Notes: a model not told the origin generated them from the letters alone. 64,000 bases of DNA from Sacculina carcini (GCA_916048095.2 OU696580.1:3362202-3426201), one strand, 5' to 3'. Positions 11,059 to 22,880 are shown, counted from the first letter of the stretch. Numbers and translations: made by a program.

Positions 11059-14000
11059 CCACCCCCCTCTCAGATGGCACTAGGAAAGTGACACGACGAT
11101 AGCGCGCTGGCGGCTGAATCTGACGTCCAGAGCGCGTTCTGAGTATGGATGTGGGGGCAGGCGTTTGTTGTGAAGGTAGACTTGTCGTCGTACGCTGTGC
11201 AAATGTTGACCGGTTGGACATATTGGCACCGTCTGATGAACCAGTTTGAGAGTGCAGACCTCTTCGCCGGGTGGGGTGTGACGACGGTCGAGTCTGTGCA
11301 CCGGAGCACGACTGATGAGACGTACTTGGAGCACGTGAGGGTTGCGATGATGGTGACGCCTCTGACGGTGAAGCCGTGCTAGCGGGAGCTGCGGCTGTCA
11401 TGTGTGGACGAGCTTGAAGAATTGGCAGAGGTCCGCAGCACGGCTGAGATCGAAGTCCTGACGAGTTTGAGATTGTATGTTCCGCAGCATCTGATGTAGG
11501 CTGGTCGTTCAAAACAGCGGGTTTTACTCTGTCGATAGAGACGGTGTCTTCTTTGAAGAAACGGTTGATGGTCACCGCTTTATCAGTGCGCCGAATAACG
11601 CGAAATGGTCCCTCGAACGGTTGTTCCAGAGGCGTGCGATGTGCCCCGCGCTGCACGAAAACATGAGTACATGTTTTGAGCGCAGACGGTACATGAAGTG
11701 ACACGCTGGAGTTACGCGGTGGCACTGGACGCGTTTGTTGTATCGCACGCCGCACGAAATCGGCATATGAAGAAGGCGATGGAGAAGGTGACGATGAGCC
11801 AGCTCGTGGAGTAATCATCTCGTACGGCAAACAAAGTGGCTCGCCATAAACCAACTCTGCTGACGACATTTTTAAATCGGCTTTCACTGCAGATCTGATG
11901 CCAAGAAGCACTGTGGGAAGTGCATCTGTCCACTTGGTGCCGGGGTGTGCTCGTAACGCCGTTTTTAATTGGCGGTGAAATCGCTCAATTAATCCGTTGC
12001 AGGCTGGATGATAGCTTGTGGTTGTTTTGTGCACACAGCCTAATGTAGAGCACAAGTTTTTCCACGACGCGCTAGTGAACTGGGTGCCTCGATCAGTGAC
12101 GATCAGTTCTGGTACACCAAAACGCGCGATCCAACCGGTTGTGAACGCTCGGCATATGGTCTCGGCACGAATATTTTGAATTGGTACCGCCTCTGCCCAC
12201 CTGGTGTAACGGTCAATGCAAGTGAATATGTATTCACTTCCATTAGATGGTGGGAGCGGTCCCACAATATCCGCATGCAGCTGTCGGAATCGTTGTTGCG
12301 GCACGTCGAATTCACCGTGTGGCGAGCGTGTGCGTCGTTGCACTTTCGAACGTTGACACTGTTGGCAGGCTCGTGTCCATCGACTGATGTCTTTCTTCAT
12401 ATCCGGCCACACACAACGAGACGTTATGAGATCTTGCGTAGCACGGATTCCAGGATGCGACATATTGTGCCACATGTTGAAATAGAGATGACGTAAAGAT
12501 GTCGGGATCAAAGGCCGTAGCTTGCCAGTAGAAATATCACAGAGCAGTGATGAGCCGCCGGGGAGCTTTTCGGATCGGAGCTCCAGCGAGTGAGGCTGCT
12601 CTGCAAACTTATGCAGGTCGGTGTCGGCTTCCTGTGCCGCCGCCAGAAAGTTGAAATCATGCAGTGGTGGCTCAGGTAACCGGAGTACGTTGATGGTACG
12701 AGAAAGCGTATCAGCGACTACGTTGTCTTCGCCGGGCACGTGACGCAAATCACTCGTGAATTGGCCGATGTAATCTAAGTGTCTCATTTCACGAGGTGAA
12801 TGCCGATCGGTCGGGACATTCACTGCAGACACTAGAGGACGGTGGTCTGTGAAAACAGTGAGTGGACGTCCCTCAACTGCGTATCGAAAGCGACGAATGG
12901 CCAAGTACACTGCGAGTAATTCGCGGCCAAACGCGCTGTAGCGCTGCTCTGCAGGTCTCAACGCTTTCGAGAAAAAGCTGAGTGGCTGCCAAAAACCACC
13001 GACGAACTGCTGTAAAACGGCACCCACAGCTTTATCAGAAGCATCAACTTGAAGGCTGATAGGAGCTTCTTTCACCGGATGTGCAAGGCGCACAGCATTA
13101 ACCATCAGCAGTTTCACCTTCTTGAATGCGTCGTCCGCTTCCGTTGTCCACTTGACCGGCAGTCGGGAACGTTTGCCAGCTGGGACGAGCAGTTTATGCA
13201 ACGGCTGCAGTTGTGCTGCACACGCGGGCAGAAAGCGGTTATAAAACGCAAGCATGCCAAGAAACCGGCGCAACTGTGCCTGTGTCTGCGGCTGAGAAAA
13301 GGACAATATGTCTTGCGTTTTCTCCGGAAGTGGTGCAATGCCATCAGCCGATACTCGGTGACCCAGAAACGAAACTGCTGATGCAGCGTATGTACATTTT
13401 TGCGGATTTATAACAACACCGTATTGTTGAAGGCGCTGCAGCACTGCACGCACATGAAGGTCATGCTCGGTCATTGTGGGGCTGGCAATCAAGACGTCGT
13501 CTATGTAGGCGTACGCGTTTGGCACACCCCTCAGTACCTCGTCCATGAAGCGCTGCATGGTTTGCGCCGCGTTGCGCAATCCAAAGGGCATGCGCGTTGC
13601 TTCAAATAAGCCGAACGGCGTGGTGACGGCCGTCTTATGAATGTCAAGTGGCTCCACCGGGATTTGGTTATAGGCGCGCACGAGATCAATAGTGCTGAAA
13701 ACAGTGCACCCAGCCAAATCACTCACAAAATCTTGCAAGTACGGTATTGCGTATCGGTCGGGTCGCGTGCAGGCGTTCAGGGCGCGGTAGTCGCCGCACG
13801 GTCTCCACTCTCCAGGCTCCTTTTTGGGCACTAGATGAAGTGGAGCAGCCCAATTGCTAGAAGATGGCCGCATCACTCCAGTCTGCAACATGTGGTCAAA
13901 TGCCTTCTTGGCCACTTGTAGGCGATCAGGCGGTAGACGACGAGGACGAGCGAATTTCGGTGGACCAGTGGTGACAATGTGGTGTGTGACCTTGTGGAGC

Positions 14001-14596
14001 AACGGGAACTGTTCGCTAGCAGGGCGCACGACACCAGGAAATTCACGGAGAAGTTGATCGAAGCGACTGCGTGGTTGAATTATGCACTGTAGTTCGGACG
14101 ATCCAGCACAGGTCTGGATTCCGCGAGCACGAACTTGACCTGATGAATCACGGAGCTCACGGTTATGCAGGTCAACAATCAGCCGGAAATGCGACAGTAG
14201 GTCAGCACCAATAATATTTGTGGTGACATTCGCTACCACAAAACGCCACTTGACAAAAAATCCCTCGTCAAACGACACATGGAGGTCATGTGTGCCGTAG
14301 ACGTCGACGAGGGATCCATTGGCGGCCTGTAGTTTCGACTCGATTGTCGACGAAAGTGGAGCAGGAAGTGCCTTGGGCATGATGACACTGACTTGGGCTC
14401 CAGTGTCGACAAGAAAGAGCTGTTTGGTGAGGTGATCTTCGACCATGAAGAGCGGCACCGATGATGGCCGTTTACCTGCAGTCGCTGGTGCTCCGCGCTG
14501 CAGGCACGCTAGTTTTCCGCCGGCGTGGAAGCGGACCAGCTGCACGGACTGGTGCAGTGCTCGGCAGCGGCACCCCAACGACGGTGGTACCAGCAC
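11054..14596 (-). CDS. Pol polyprotein of Ty3 element 2
   Basis: 1180 codons. Protease ([10 protein letters not shown]), reverse transcriptase ([31 protein letters not shown]), RNase H ([19 protein letters not shown]), HHCC integrase head (HNMSHPG...CQQCQRSK), integrase core ([30 protein letters not shown]) and a Ser/Pro-rich tail. The frame is open throughout and overlaps gag at its start, so expression probably uses frameshifting. Confidence 0.93.
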   Translation of the reverse strand: MLVPPSLGCRCRALHQSVQLVRFHAGGKLACLQRGAPATAGKRPSSVPLFMVEDHLTKQLFLVDTGAQVSVIMPKALPAPLSSTIESKLQAANGSLVDVYGTHDLHVSFDEGFFVKWRFVVANVTTNIIGADLLSHFRLIVDLHNRELRDSSGQVRARGIQTCAGSSELQCIIQPRSRFDQLLREFPGVVRPASEQFPLLHKVTHHIVTTGPPKFARPRRLPPDRLQVAKKAFDHMLQTGVMRPSSSNWAAPLHLVPKKEPGEWRPCGDYRALNACTRPDRYAIPYLQDFVSDLAGCTVFSTIDLVRAYNQIPVEPLDIHKTAVTTPFGLFEATRMPFGLRNAAQTMQRFMDEVLRGVPNAYAYIDDVLIASPTMTEHDLHVRAVLQRLQQYGVVINPQKCTYAASAVSFLGHRVSADGIAPLPEKTQDILSFSQPQTQAQLRRFLGMLAFYNRFLPACAAQLQPLHKLLVPAGKRSRLPVKWTTEADDAFKKVKLLMVNAVRLAHPVKEAPISLQVDASDKAVGAVLQQFVGGFWQPLSFFSKALRPAEQRYSAFGRELLAVYLAIRRFRYAVEGRPLTVFTDHRPLVSAVNVPTDRHSPREMRHLDYIGQFTSDLRHVPGEDNVVADTLSRTINVLRLPEPPLHDFNFLAAAQEADTDLHKFAEQPHSLELRSEKLPGGSSLLCDISTGKLRPLIPTSLRHLYFNMWHNMSHPGIRATQDLITSRCVWPDMKKDISRWTRACQQCQRSKVQRRTRSPHGEFDVPQQRFRQLHADIVGPLPPSNGSEYIFTCIDRYTRWAEAVPIQNIRAETICRAFTTGWIARFGVPELIVTDRGTQFTSASWKNLCSTLGCVHKTTTSYHPACNGLIERFHRQLKTALRAHPGTKWTDALPTVLLGIRSAVKADLKMSSAELVYGEPLCLPYEMITPRAGSSSPSPSPSSYADFVRRAIQQTRPVPPRNSSVSLHVPSALKTCTHVFVQRGAHRTPLEQPFEGPFRVIRRTDKAVTINRFFKEDTVSIDRVKPAVLNDQPTSDAAEHTISNSSGLRSQPCCGPLPILQARPHMTAAAPASTASPSEASPSSQPSRAPSTSHQSCSGAQTRPSSHPTRRRGLHSQTGSSDGANMSNRSTFAQRTTTSLPSQQTPAPTSILRTRSGRQIQPPARYRRVTFLVPSERGVV

Positions 14597-15558
14597 ACTC
14601 TTGCCTCTGTCGACGAACGTGGTGACGGAGAACGCGGTGGAGCGGATGTGCGCGATCTGGACCGTCTGCGACCGGAAACGCCTCGAGTGCCCGGACGGGC
14701 CCGGTCCCCGGCGAACTGCAATTTCTCAATCAAACTGCTGAGAGTTGCAGTGAGATTGTACAATTCATGCCCGTTCGGCGCAACCTGCTGTGTAGCCGCG
14801 AGCACGGCTGGTGGCTGCATAACGGCAGCTGGTGATTGTAGGGCGGCTGGTGCCTGTAGGACAACAGGTGACTGTGTGACGGCGGCTGACGTCTGTAGAG
14901 CAGCAGCTACCGGCCAGATGCTGGCTGGCGGACGCTGGGTGGCGGCTATGAATCGATCGGCAGCCAAAGCCAACTCAGCCAATCCAGTGCTCTCAGGCAA
15001 CAAAGCCAATGCAGCGTTGACATCACGCGGAATACGCTGCAAAAACAGCATGCGTAGCAGGTCAGTGTCGCAGGTGGCCCCGGAAGTCGTCAGCTCATTC
15101 GTCATGCTGCGCAATAGCTGAGAGGGCTTCTGGTCCCCCAGCTGTTGGTGCCTCAGCATCGCTTCTAGCCTTGACGCTCGTGATTCCGCAAGACGAGTGC
15201 GAAGAGCGCTGCATAGCTCTGCAAATGTCGACGTAGGCCGGTTGATGACGTCTTTGACATGTTCCGCGACGTCAATGGGTAAGTTGGAGGCCAACAATTT
15301 GAGCTTGATGCGGTCCTCATTGATGCCAGACACGTCCATTGAAAATTCGACTTGTGTGAGCCATAACTCCGGATTTTGTGCGGCGAATGGTGGCAGTCGA
15401 AATGCGGCGACCGGCCTTGAAAGAACCGCCTCGGCGGCAGGAGCGTCAGGGGCGACCGCAGCAGCATGAGCAGCAAGTGCGTCCGGAGCGCTGTCCGGCG
15501 AGTGGCTCTGTGAAGGAGGGGCGGCAGGAATGGCACGACCTCCAGGCATGGTAATCAC
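14509..15558 (-). CDS. Gag-like protein of Ty3 element 2
   Basis: 349 codons. The capsid-like region contains [18 protein letters not shown] and [10 protein letters not shown], as in element 1. A repetitive Ala/Pro/Gln segment follows, and a Cys/His cluster (CWYHRRWG...C..PC) ends the protein. The start at 15558 is the first Met after the LTR and leader, and is preceded by a region that should contain the primer binding site. Confidence 0.85.
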   Translation of the reverse strand: MITMPGGRAIPAAPPSQSHSPDSAPDALAAHAAAVAPDAPAAEAVLSRPVAAFRLPPFAAQNPELWLTQVEFSMDVSGINEDRIKLKLLASNLPIDVAEHVKDVINRPTSTFAELCSALRTRLAESRASRLEAMLRHQQLGDQKPSQLLRSMTNELTTSGATCDTDLLRMLFLQRIPRDVNAALALLPESTGLAELALAADRFIAATQRPPASIWPVAAALQTSAAVTQSPVVLQAPAALQSPAAVMQPPAVLAATQQVAPNGHELYNLTATLSSLIEKLQFAGDRARPGTRGVSGRRRSRSRTSAPPRSPSPRSSTEARVCWYHRRWGAAAEHCTSPCSWSASTPAEN

Positions 15559-15572
15559 GTCGGGGTCACCAG

Positions 15573-16202
15573 TGTAGCGCTTTTAGACGTGACTCTGCCT
15601 GGGAACGTGCTACTGTCTTAGTCCCGCGCCACAAATGCGACGAAATGTCCACGATGTGATGCACGCAGTGTATTTAGTGGCGTACACAGTTCCGGCAGCT
15701 CAATGAGCAAATGACACCGTAATGCATACAATAATACGAATATCACTAATACACACTAATAGGAATAACACACCGATAACAGTAATAAAACGTAGCACCG
15801 TATATCCACAGAGATGCCCCACAGACGACTGCCCACTGTGGCCCACTGTAACCCCGTGTAGTCTGCCCGGTCATGCTGTCAACAACCGACCGCAAGGGGA
15901 GAAGGACCGTTAGCCGGAAGGACACAATGGCTAACGGTACAGTGGGTACAGCGCTGATACAGGCACAGCGAAGCAGCAGAGTGTCAGGATGTATGTACAC
16001 GGCGAGAAAAACAAGTAATGCGTGGAAGGCAGAGAATGGGAGTAGAGAAGGATGTGAGCGGAGTAAGCTCAGTGTGCAAAACAAGCTTGGAAAGAAGCAG
16101 AGTTGTGATGAAGGAAAGTGTGTGAGAGCAGGTGCCGCATGTAATACAGTAACGTTTGGAGGGTGAAATATCTATACATAAATGTACACGTGGGACGCTA
16201 CA
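15573..16202 (-). repeat. LTR of Ty3 element 2 (5' LTR in element orientation)
   Basis: Pairs with 10429-11058. The bases just inside (GGTGACCCCGACGTG on the minus strand) resemble a tRNA primer-binding site. Confidence 0.92.
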
Positions 16203-16737
16203 TACGTGTGACAGAACTAATATTATTGCTAAAGATGAGAGAGGAATCCATAATTACACCCAAGTTTCGCACTGACGAACGTAAAGGAAATGGAAGAGTA
16301 GGTGGAGTTAGACGAGGAGGGTGAAAAACCATGAATTCAGTTTTAGAAGAATTTATGAGAAGACGACGAGAAGCAGCCCATGATGAAATATCCGATAGAA
16401 GTTCAGACATATAGGATGAATAGGGAAACGGAAGTGGACATAGCAGTTGAATGTCGTCGGCATAGATATGAAAAGCCACAGAATAACGTTTAAGAATAGG
16501 ACACAGTGAGGACATATACAGGTTGAAAAGAGTGGGACCGAGAATTGAGCCTTGAGGAACTCCTGAATTTAAAGGAACACGATCGGAAACAACAGAATTA
16601 AATTTAACGGAGTAAGAACGGCCTGAAAGATACGAGCGCATGAGCGAAAATGCCGTGGAAGAGAGACCAAGATGCGATAAATCATCAAGCAAGATTTTGT
16701 GGTTTACTAAATCAAACGCTGATGACATATCCAACAT
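16198..16737 (-). pseudogene. LINE ORF, part 2: reverse transcriptase palm
   Basis: Continues the reverse transcriptase in another frame: DMSSAFDLVNH (motif A), GVPQGSILGP (motif B), YADDIQL (motif C) and LGVIMDSSL. The catalytic YADD is present. The end of this open frame runs into the LTR of the Ty3 element inserted at 10429-16202. Confidence 0.85.
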
Positions 16738-16742
16738 AACAA

Positions 16743-18599
16743 TTAGGACAGAATGGCGGAAGAGAAATGAGATAACACAACGTCAACAACAGATGTGAGA
16801 ACAGACTCAGTTGAATGGAAAGGTCGGAAGCCAGACTGGTAAGGATCTAAAACATCGTTAATAAGAGGAGAAAGTTGGGAGAAAATAACGGATTCTAACA
16901 ACTTGGAGGTGAGATTGATAATTGAAACAGGACGATAATTTTTGATGATGGAAGAATCAAGTGTTGGTTTTTTCAAAATTGGGTAGACAATAGCATGTTT
17001 TTCAGGTATAAAAGAACCATGAAGCAATGAGAGATTTACTATATACAAAAAGTAGGGAGCGAATAGAGTAATCGAGTGAGAGAAGGCCTTAAAATTAATA
17101 GGATCGGCGGGAGAGGCAGATATTTTTATTGATGAAAGTAAGGCTAGGATATCAGAGAGGACGACATGAGTAAAGGAAGAGAGAGTAGTTGATGAAGTAG
17201 AGTGTGTGATTTTGTGATGTGTAGCTGGAATGCTTTCATCTGTAGTTTTCACTTTGTTCAAGAAGAACGTTGCGAATTCAGAAGCAGTGGTTGAACAGGT
17301 TGTAGATGTGTAACGACGGCCAGAAATAGTGTTTAGAGTCGACCAGAGCAGTTTCTGTGAGACCGAAAGTGAGGTCAGTTTAGATTTGTAGAAAGAGCAC
17401 TTAGCATCAGAGAGAGCGGCCAGATAAGCTGCACGAGACGAGCAGTAGGCGGACCAATTCGACTCAGATCTTGAGCGACGCCACAAACGTTCAGACCGGC
17501 GTTGAAAGCGTTTCAAAGAGAGAAGTTCAGCATTAAACCATGGAATGGGCATGTATGTGCGGGAACAAGTTTTCAAAGGAAAAAGGGTATCATTAATATC
17601 AGAAAGAACCATGGAAAAACAAGAATATACTTCGTCAGCTGGTAGTGAATAAAACACATGAGAAGGTAGCCGAGATGTAAGAAATGATAAGAATACACCA
17701 GGATCAAAGTTTCTATACGATCTGAATGAATGAAGAAACATACTAGATGATTTAGAAGGTAACGGAATGTCAAATAGGCATAAGCTATGATCCGAAAATG
17801 AGCGATCGGGAGGGAAAACTTCAACTTTCGGTACAGCTAAGTCAGTGGAGATAGTTGGCACAGGAAAAAGAAGCAGGTCAAGAATATGACCCGACGAATG
17901 AGTGGGGGAAGATATCGGAGAGCAAAGCGCATGAGAGTCAACGAAGGAACAAAACTGAGAGAAGTATACATTAGAGGAAGGGAAGTTGAAGTCACCAACG
18001 ATTAGATATCTATTTGAGAATAATTTCGTCACAGATTCATGAAGATCAGAGAATTCATCAAAGAATGCAGACGTAGTTCCTGGGTGATTATGTCGATAGA
18101 CAACAATTATGCAGAGCTTAGGACGAGAAGGTACGGACAATGCAAGGGCAATGAATTCAAAAGAAGAATAGGCAGATTTAAGATCAGGAATTAGCGAAAG
18201 GGACAGTGATTTTGCATAGATACAACCAACACCACCGCCACGGGAGCAGATAAGGCTTGAACGAGACATGTGCAGAAAACCAAAACTACTAGGTATATGA
18301 GCAACAAAAGAAGAGATGTCGGTATCAAAAAGCCAAGTTTCTGTTAGGCAAAGGATATCAATATTATGTGATGAACAGAGATGGGATAAATAGTGAGCTT
18401 TGTAACGGCAAGACCTTATAAAATTTATAAGACTGTGAGCACATGGTGCTACATATGGGAGGACGGGGGCATTCCCACATGCAGTGTTTACGATCACACT
18501 AATATACAAGCTGTAGTACGTGCTATTTGATAAGAAGTTCCATTGAAACAATATAAATAACATTATTGCGACCATTACTAAAAATATATACATTTGCAA
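16743..18599 (-). pseudogene. LINE ORF, part 1: AP endonuclease and start of reverse transcriptase
   Basis: An open frame of 618 codons. Endonuclease motifs are visible in order: CLTETWL (about residue 80), a RGGGVG segment, VVYRHNHPG, YLIVGDFNFP and SFSDHSLCL. The N-terminal part of the reverse transcriptase follows: PILKKP, YRPVSIINL, SKLLESVI and YQSGFRPFHSTE. The first dozen codons probably extend into the flanking hAT-like sequence. The frame closes where the reading frame shifts into the next segment. Confidence 0.85.
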
Positions 18600-18964
18600 T
18601 TAGTGTATTTCACTTACATATTAGCTTTCCACTTTAAATTACATTTTGATGGTTATGCTCCTTTTTGCGATGTTAGCCAAATAATGTTGAGTCAATTTTT
18701 GTGGTTTGTTGTAAAAATTGTACCAGATCGGAGAGAGGGTGAAAAATAGCATCAACTCGGAAAGAGGATAGAAAAGAAGGACTGGTGTATTTTCTTCCTT
18801 CAGAACTGCAGACAGAAATTGACCTTTTTTGAATGTTATTTTTACGAAGGTTAGGTTGTTTTTGGGTTACTTTTTATAGGTTATTAGGTTACTTTTTATG
18901 TTCACAAACAAACAACAAACAATCCGTGTATTTCATTGTAACAAAACTGAAGAGACTAAAATAT

Positions 18965-19390
18965 ATTACAGACAGGCGCGTGTGGGCATCACTGCCCCAC
19001 GCGCGCCTACAAGACGTCACACCACAATCGCACCACGAACAAGACTCTTAGCTCACACCGTGACACACGGGAGCACACACGGAAACACACACATGCACAG
19101 TCCTCACCCGCCGCAACAACCAATCAGCGGCGAGCCGGTCAATCGCTCGCCGCCGCGGGACATGCATACTCGACAAACGCATACACACACACACACCGAA
19201 ACAACTGCGCACACTCACCGACACAGCTATACACACTCGCTCACACACTCTCGCACGCAATATACAATTCAACCATAAACGATCACATATAGACACACTA
19301 ACACGTTCACGCACACACAATCTTTCACACACACACTCTCTCTCACTGCACACGATCACACCACATTCATATAGCGCACTAATCAGCAAA
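18965..19390 (+). repeat. Interspersed repeat with a GC-rich terminal hairpin, copy 1
   Basis: Starts near ACAGACAGGCGCG. It has a hairpin whose arms are AGGCGCGTGTGGG and CCCACGCGCGCCT, then a segment CCAATCAGCGGCGAGC and CTCGCCGCCGCGGGACA, then CA-rich sequence. A second copy lies reversed at about 26110-26500, and a fragment at 27165-27250. It sits inside the right half of the hAT-like element. The class is unknown. The hairpin could be a Helitron-type end, but no CTRR terminus is evident. Confidence 0.6.
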
Positions 19391-19545
19391 GGCGTGATAA
19401 ACATGTGATAAAGCGATACAAAAGTGATAATAACATTAAAGCTCATAGGTTATTTTTAGGTTACTTTTATAGGTTACTCTTTCTAAAAAATATAGTTACT
19501 TTTTCCTGATCTTTAGGTTACTTTTTTGACAGCCCTAGTCATAAT

Positions 19546-20271
19546 ATAGAGTATATTGCCCGTATAATATAGACTATAACCACTGTTAAATTGGGGATTG
19601 CCTTCAAATTTTGATACATTTATGCTATCTAGCACTTTCTTTGTTTTTGTTCAGCTATATTAAATAGTTTTATAATATATTTAAAGCACATCTTTCATAA
19701 TACACTACAACGCCAACGCTATGATGACAACTTTGTGTGATTTTTAAATATATATATTGCAGCAAAATTAGAGGATTGAGAAAAAAACTAACACCAGATA
19801 TGGAATTAGCGTGAAAAATTCTACGATATTCACTGTTTGATAAAAAATGCCGCAAAAATGTGTTCCCATGTGTTATTATCATTCATGCTTCTCATATTGA
19901 TCATATTGATATTGATCCTTTCTGGTAGATTTGCGATTGAGACACAGAACGTGAAAAAATGTATGTTCAACGTTGCTGTCGTAGTAAATCAGGTAATAAA
20001 TTGATTAATCCTCGTCCACCACTACCGGTATCATGTAATTCCATCACAACCATCCTCATGGTATCGGTCGAGTTATCGGCTCCTGCGCTGTCAATTGACA
20101 GTTAGGAAGAAGAATAGTGATAATGTGTTCGGCGCGGGAGGTATTTAATGGTCTAATGAAAAAATTGAATACAATAATTTATGTATGAAAGTTTATCAGA
20201 TGGAACATCAATAAATACAAAGGGTTTGAAAAACCTGAGTCATAACATACTGTGAATGTGTTGTTTTGCAG
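19546..20271. other. No gene recognised
   Basis: AT-rich sequence to the right of the hAT-like element. Open frames are short and without recognisable motifs. The final bases, TGTTTTGCAG ending at 20271, form a plausible splice acceptor for the exon candidate that follows. Confidence 0.5.
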
Positions 20272-20992
20272 TTTTGTGCTCCTTGTGCGGGATGAATGAC
20301 ACATCTTCGTTCTCGATCCTCGGATGGCGACGGTCTTGGCCACGAGTGATGTGGCGGCGTCAGCGGCAATGTGACCTCAGCCCGATTATGGTCAGCTCGC
20401 CAGCCGATAGCACACGTGCGTCATCTCCAGTTGAGCTGATGCCCCGGGGCGCGACGGGTCGATGCACCGAGTTTGTAGCAGTAGCAACCGCAGTGGCCAC
20501 ATCTCGTGATCGCTGTCGGCAACTGGCTAAAGTCTCTTCATTCCAGCCAAAAACATACCAACAGTCCCCACGCAGGAATGACCAAACGGCAGTATCCTCG
20601 ACAGAATCATTGACGGATACAGCGAAGCTTCAAAAAAACGCTGAGAAAGTCTGGAAGGTCTCAACCACTGGAGGCCATATGAGGCGCAGTAGATCAGCAC
20701 CAACTGGGCATAGCTCCAGCCTGAATCAGTCAAAAGTCAGGCAAGGTACATCCGAAGGTCATATTCCATTGAGAGCTTTCTCAAAAGACAGGCAACACCA
20801 GCTGCTTGCATATCCCGGACAGCGGAAAACGTACGACACCCGCTCATTAGTTGAATTGTCAGTACTGCCCGTCTCTGAAGGACGGATCAACCTCAAATCG
20901 TGGCCTAATCCTCAGCACAGCTCCAGACAGCGACAAAGAAGTCGGCCTCCTCCACAGCAGAGCAGCAACCCAGATGACAAACGAAAATCACA
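20272..20992 (+). CDS. Candidate Ser/Gln/Arg-rich coding exon (unassigned)
   Basis: An open frame of about 240 codons between a good acceptor (TTTTGCAG) and a good donor (CACAG/GTATCA). The composition is rich in Ser, Arg, Gln and Thr with no hydrophobic core, as in the disordered N-terminal part of many proteins. It ends at phase 0, and the first recognised tubby exon (25865) begins at phase 0, so the two could belong to one transcript. That would place the SID-1-like gene inside an intron of the tubby gene. No sequence similarity supports this link. It may instead belong to another gene or be a chance frame. Confidence 0.4.
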
Positions 20993-21034
20993 GGTATCAT
21001 TCTTGAAACGCTCACTACACACTAAACTGCGTAC

Positions 21035-21525
21035 ACAGGTTCACAATACACAGGTACACACTACAAAGGTACATACTACACAGGTACACTTGTACACAGG
21101 TACACAGGTACGTTTGTGGACTCCGTGGTGCAGCTGTTAGCACACCCGCCTCACGAGCGGGAGGTTCGTGGTTCGAAACCCGGCGGAGCAGAATTTAATT
21201 GGGCGAATTCTACAATCCCACAGCCCCTGTCAATCCAGCAGTAAATGGTACCAGATATCAGTCATGAGTTGTGCCATGCATTCTGGGGAGGTGGTCCTCT
21301 CTAATACGTCTTACGCCCTTGTGGCGCCATAGCGTGGAGAGGGTCGGTTCTGCGGTGGCAGCGAGCTGCACGGGGCACGCCTGTGTGTTCATAAGCTTCG
21401 GCTTCTTCCCGTGTAGCAGCTGCCACTTAGGCATTTAACCTTTTAATCTTTAACACACTACACTGCGTACACACTACACTGCGTACACAGGTACACACTA
21501 CACAGGTACACACTACACAGGTACG
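21035..21525. repeat. 16-bp CACAGGTACACACTA-type minisatellite, split by a SINE
   Basis: Units resembling ACACAGGTACACACTA occur at 21035-21115 and again at 21455-21525. The SINE between them interrupts the array, so the minisatellite existed before the SINE inserted, or expanded from both sides afterwards. Confidence 0.7.
21116..21450 (+). mobile_element. SINE, tRNA-headed family A
   Basis: The head is tRNA-like: an A-box-like GTGGTGCAGCTGTTAGCAC, an anticodon stem-loop CCCGC-CTCACGA-GCGGG (CAC, Val-like), and a B box GGTTCGAAACCC. The body continues with GGGCGAATTCTACAATCC, CCAGATATCAGTCATG and a 3' part ending AGCAGCTGCCACTTAGG. Related copies lie at 3283-3490, 36872-36930 and 60658-60985. 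The 5' acceptor arm is imperfect, so this is a SINE rather than a working tRNA gene. Confidence 0.85.
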
Positions 21526-21635
21526 CTCAGACAAACACAAAACGACGACAACTAGATGTGTTTCATATATCGCCAAATTTACAGTTGTAAACATGACAGT
21601 GAAACTTAAACACTGGCGTATATTCAAAAGATATA

Positions 21636-21811
21636 CAGTGTCCCCCGAATATAAAAGGCCCGAATATAAGAAAACCTCGGTTATAAAAAGAGTGTTTCTT
21701 CGCGGCCGTTTTCTATACTTTATGTGTAATTTTCTCCGTGTATAATAGAACCCCGAATAAAAGATATTTGTTTCCACTCCCGACAACTCTCTTATATCCG
21801 GGGATACACCG
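21636..21811. mobile_element. pogo-like MITE, copy 1
   Basis: 176 bases with inverted ends (CAGTGTCCCCCGAATATA on the left; the right end complement reads CGGTGTATCCCCGGATATA) and a TA on each side, as in Tc1/mariner-pogo elements. The internal sequence matches the shorter copy at 22360-22514. No coding capacity. Confidence 0.75.
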
Positions 21812-21925
21812 TAAAACCATTAGTCATTCAACAAAGAGAGCAGATTTTAAGAGGATTCACATGAAGAGCAGAAGAGAAAGATTGAAGTAGATGAGATGAA
21901 CTAATACGAGTTGGCAGAGTTGTAA

Positions 21926-22060
21926 CAGTGGCGGCGCCAGGATTTTTACGATGGCGGGCTGAGGGGGATGAGGAAAAAGATGCGGTTTTGACGAAACATG
22001 AGCAACTACACTCGATATGTTCATGGGTAGGACTTTTGGGGGGGGGGCTCAAAGGATGTT
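21926..22060. mobile_element. Possible DNA-transposon (MITE) end
   Basis: Begins CAGTGGCGGCGCCAGG and carries a run of ten G at about 22040. It resembles, in inverse orientation, the sequence at 3110-3228. The right end was not located. Confidence 0.35.
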
Positions 22061-22359
22061 TGTGTTTGTGTATGTGTGTGAGCATCTGCATGTATAACTT
22101 GGTGGTATGTAGGACTGCCGCGTGCATTTTAAGATTCGGCGCCTGGCATCTGACGAGTGTTGGCAGCGTATCATTGAAGCGTCAGCTGATGCTGATGCAG
22201 ATGTCATGAACCTGTATCAAGTTCCTCTCTGGCAGGTTGAACACGGGAGCCTGGTGACAAGTGTATTCGGTGTCTGTCGCTTGCTGTTTTGTTCCGCGAA
22301 TGATAACTGATTGCATTTGGGCGTTATATTAACGAAAGAAAACTCAACACAAAGTAAAA

Positions 22360-22514
22360 CAGTGTACTCCGAATATATGAGAACGACAGATATCAGATAA
22401 TCTCGGTTATAAGAGTATTTCTTAGGGCCTGTCTTCTATATTTACGTGTAGTTTTCCCCGGATAAGAGACATTTTCTCCACTCCCGACAACTTTCTTATA
22501 TGTGGGGTACATTG
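22360..22514. mobile_element. pogo-like MITE, copy 2
   Basis: A 155-base relative of 21636-21811 in the same orientation, starting CAGTGTACTCCGAATATA and ending GGGGTACATTG before a TA. Several small internal deletions separate the two copies. Confidence 0.7.
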
Positions 22515-22858
22515 TAAACATAAGCAGTGGACACACACAAGCAATGTTCAACTTGTTATCATACAACATAAATGCACGTCGCATTCATGTCTCTGTTTAG
22601 ATTATGTTGCGCACCATTGCAAGCCACTGGCGCCAATACTCTGCAATCAATGCGTGGCTGACAGATTTGAACAGGTTCATGCTGTACTGTAAACAGAGAT
22701 AGAAGCGGACATAATTCTTACAAGCAAGCGGAGCTACCATGCATTGATAGCACGTGTATTAAGGGCAGATCCACTTCATACATCATGTAATAACACACGC
22801 CATTGCTATCTCGTGCCTAATTGACTCGAGATACGACGCCTGTGTATGTATGTATGTA

Positions 22859-22880
22859 TTTGTGTGTGTGTGTGTGTGTT

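Larger units (their letters stand above)
10429..16202 (-). mobile_element. Ty3-type LTR retrotransposon 2
   Basis: A second Ty3-order element, on the minus strand and of a different family: LTRs are 630 bp (10429-11058 and 15573-16202), begin TGTAGCGC and end GCTACA. The two LTRs differ at about one position. TACG flanks both sides (10425-10428 and 16203-16206) as a 4-base target duplication. Gag and pol frames are both open, so it looks whole. Insertion is recent but probably slightly older than element 1, whose LTRs show no difference. Its proteins are clearly diverged from those of element 1. Confidence 0.95.
4617..18589 (-). mobile_element. LINE (jockey/CR1/L2-like) split by two Ty3 elements
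   Basis: A minus-strand non-LTR retrotransposon with an AP-type endonuclease followed by a reverse transcriptase. Its pieces lie at 16207-18589, 9955-10428 and 4617-5025, separated by the two LTR elements. The 3' end carries a GTT-type microsatellite tail (complement at 4617-4629), as in this LINE group. The hexamer ACATTT at 4611-4616 and 18590-18595 is a candidate target duplication. Removing the inserts leaves about 3.3 kb. The main frame shifts once near 16740, so this copy is probably dead. Family assignment rests on the endonuclease-RT order and the tail only. Confidence 0.85.
3861..19537. mobile_element. hAT-like non-autonomous DNA transposon, host of a nest of insertions
   Basis: The ends are inverted: the left edge reads TAGGGCTGTCAAAA and the right edge TTTTGACAGCCCTA. 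The same 8 bases, GTCATAAT, flank both sides (3853-3860 and 19538-19545), which is the target-duplication length of the hAT superfamily; TAGGG/CAGGG starts are usual there. Sub-terminal copies of AGGTTACTTTT crowd both ends (3970-4060, 18840-18900, 19440-19525) and may be transposase-binding repeats. Without the inserted LINE the element is about 1.7 kb. No transposase frame is seen, so it is probably non-autonomous. Confidence 0.85.

Noticed and set aside
21116-21190. Functional tRNA-Val gene
   Set aside because: The anticodon stem and B box are good, but the acceptor arm has an extra base and the sequence continues into a body shared with other dispersed copies, so it is a SINE head.
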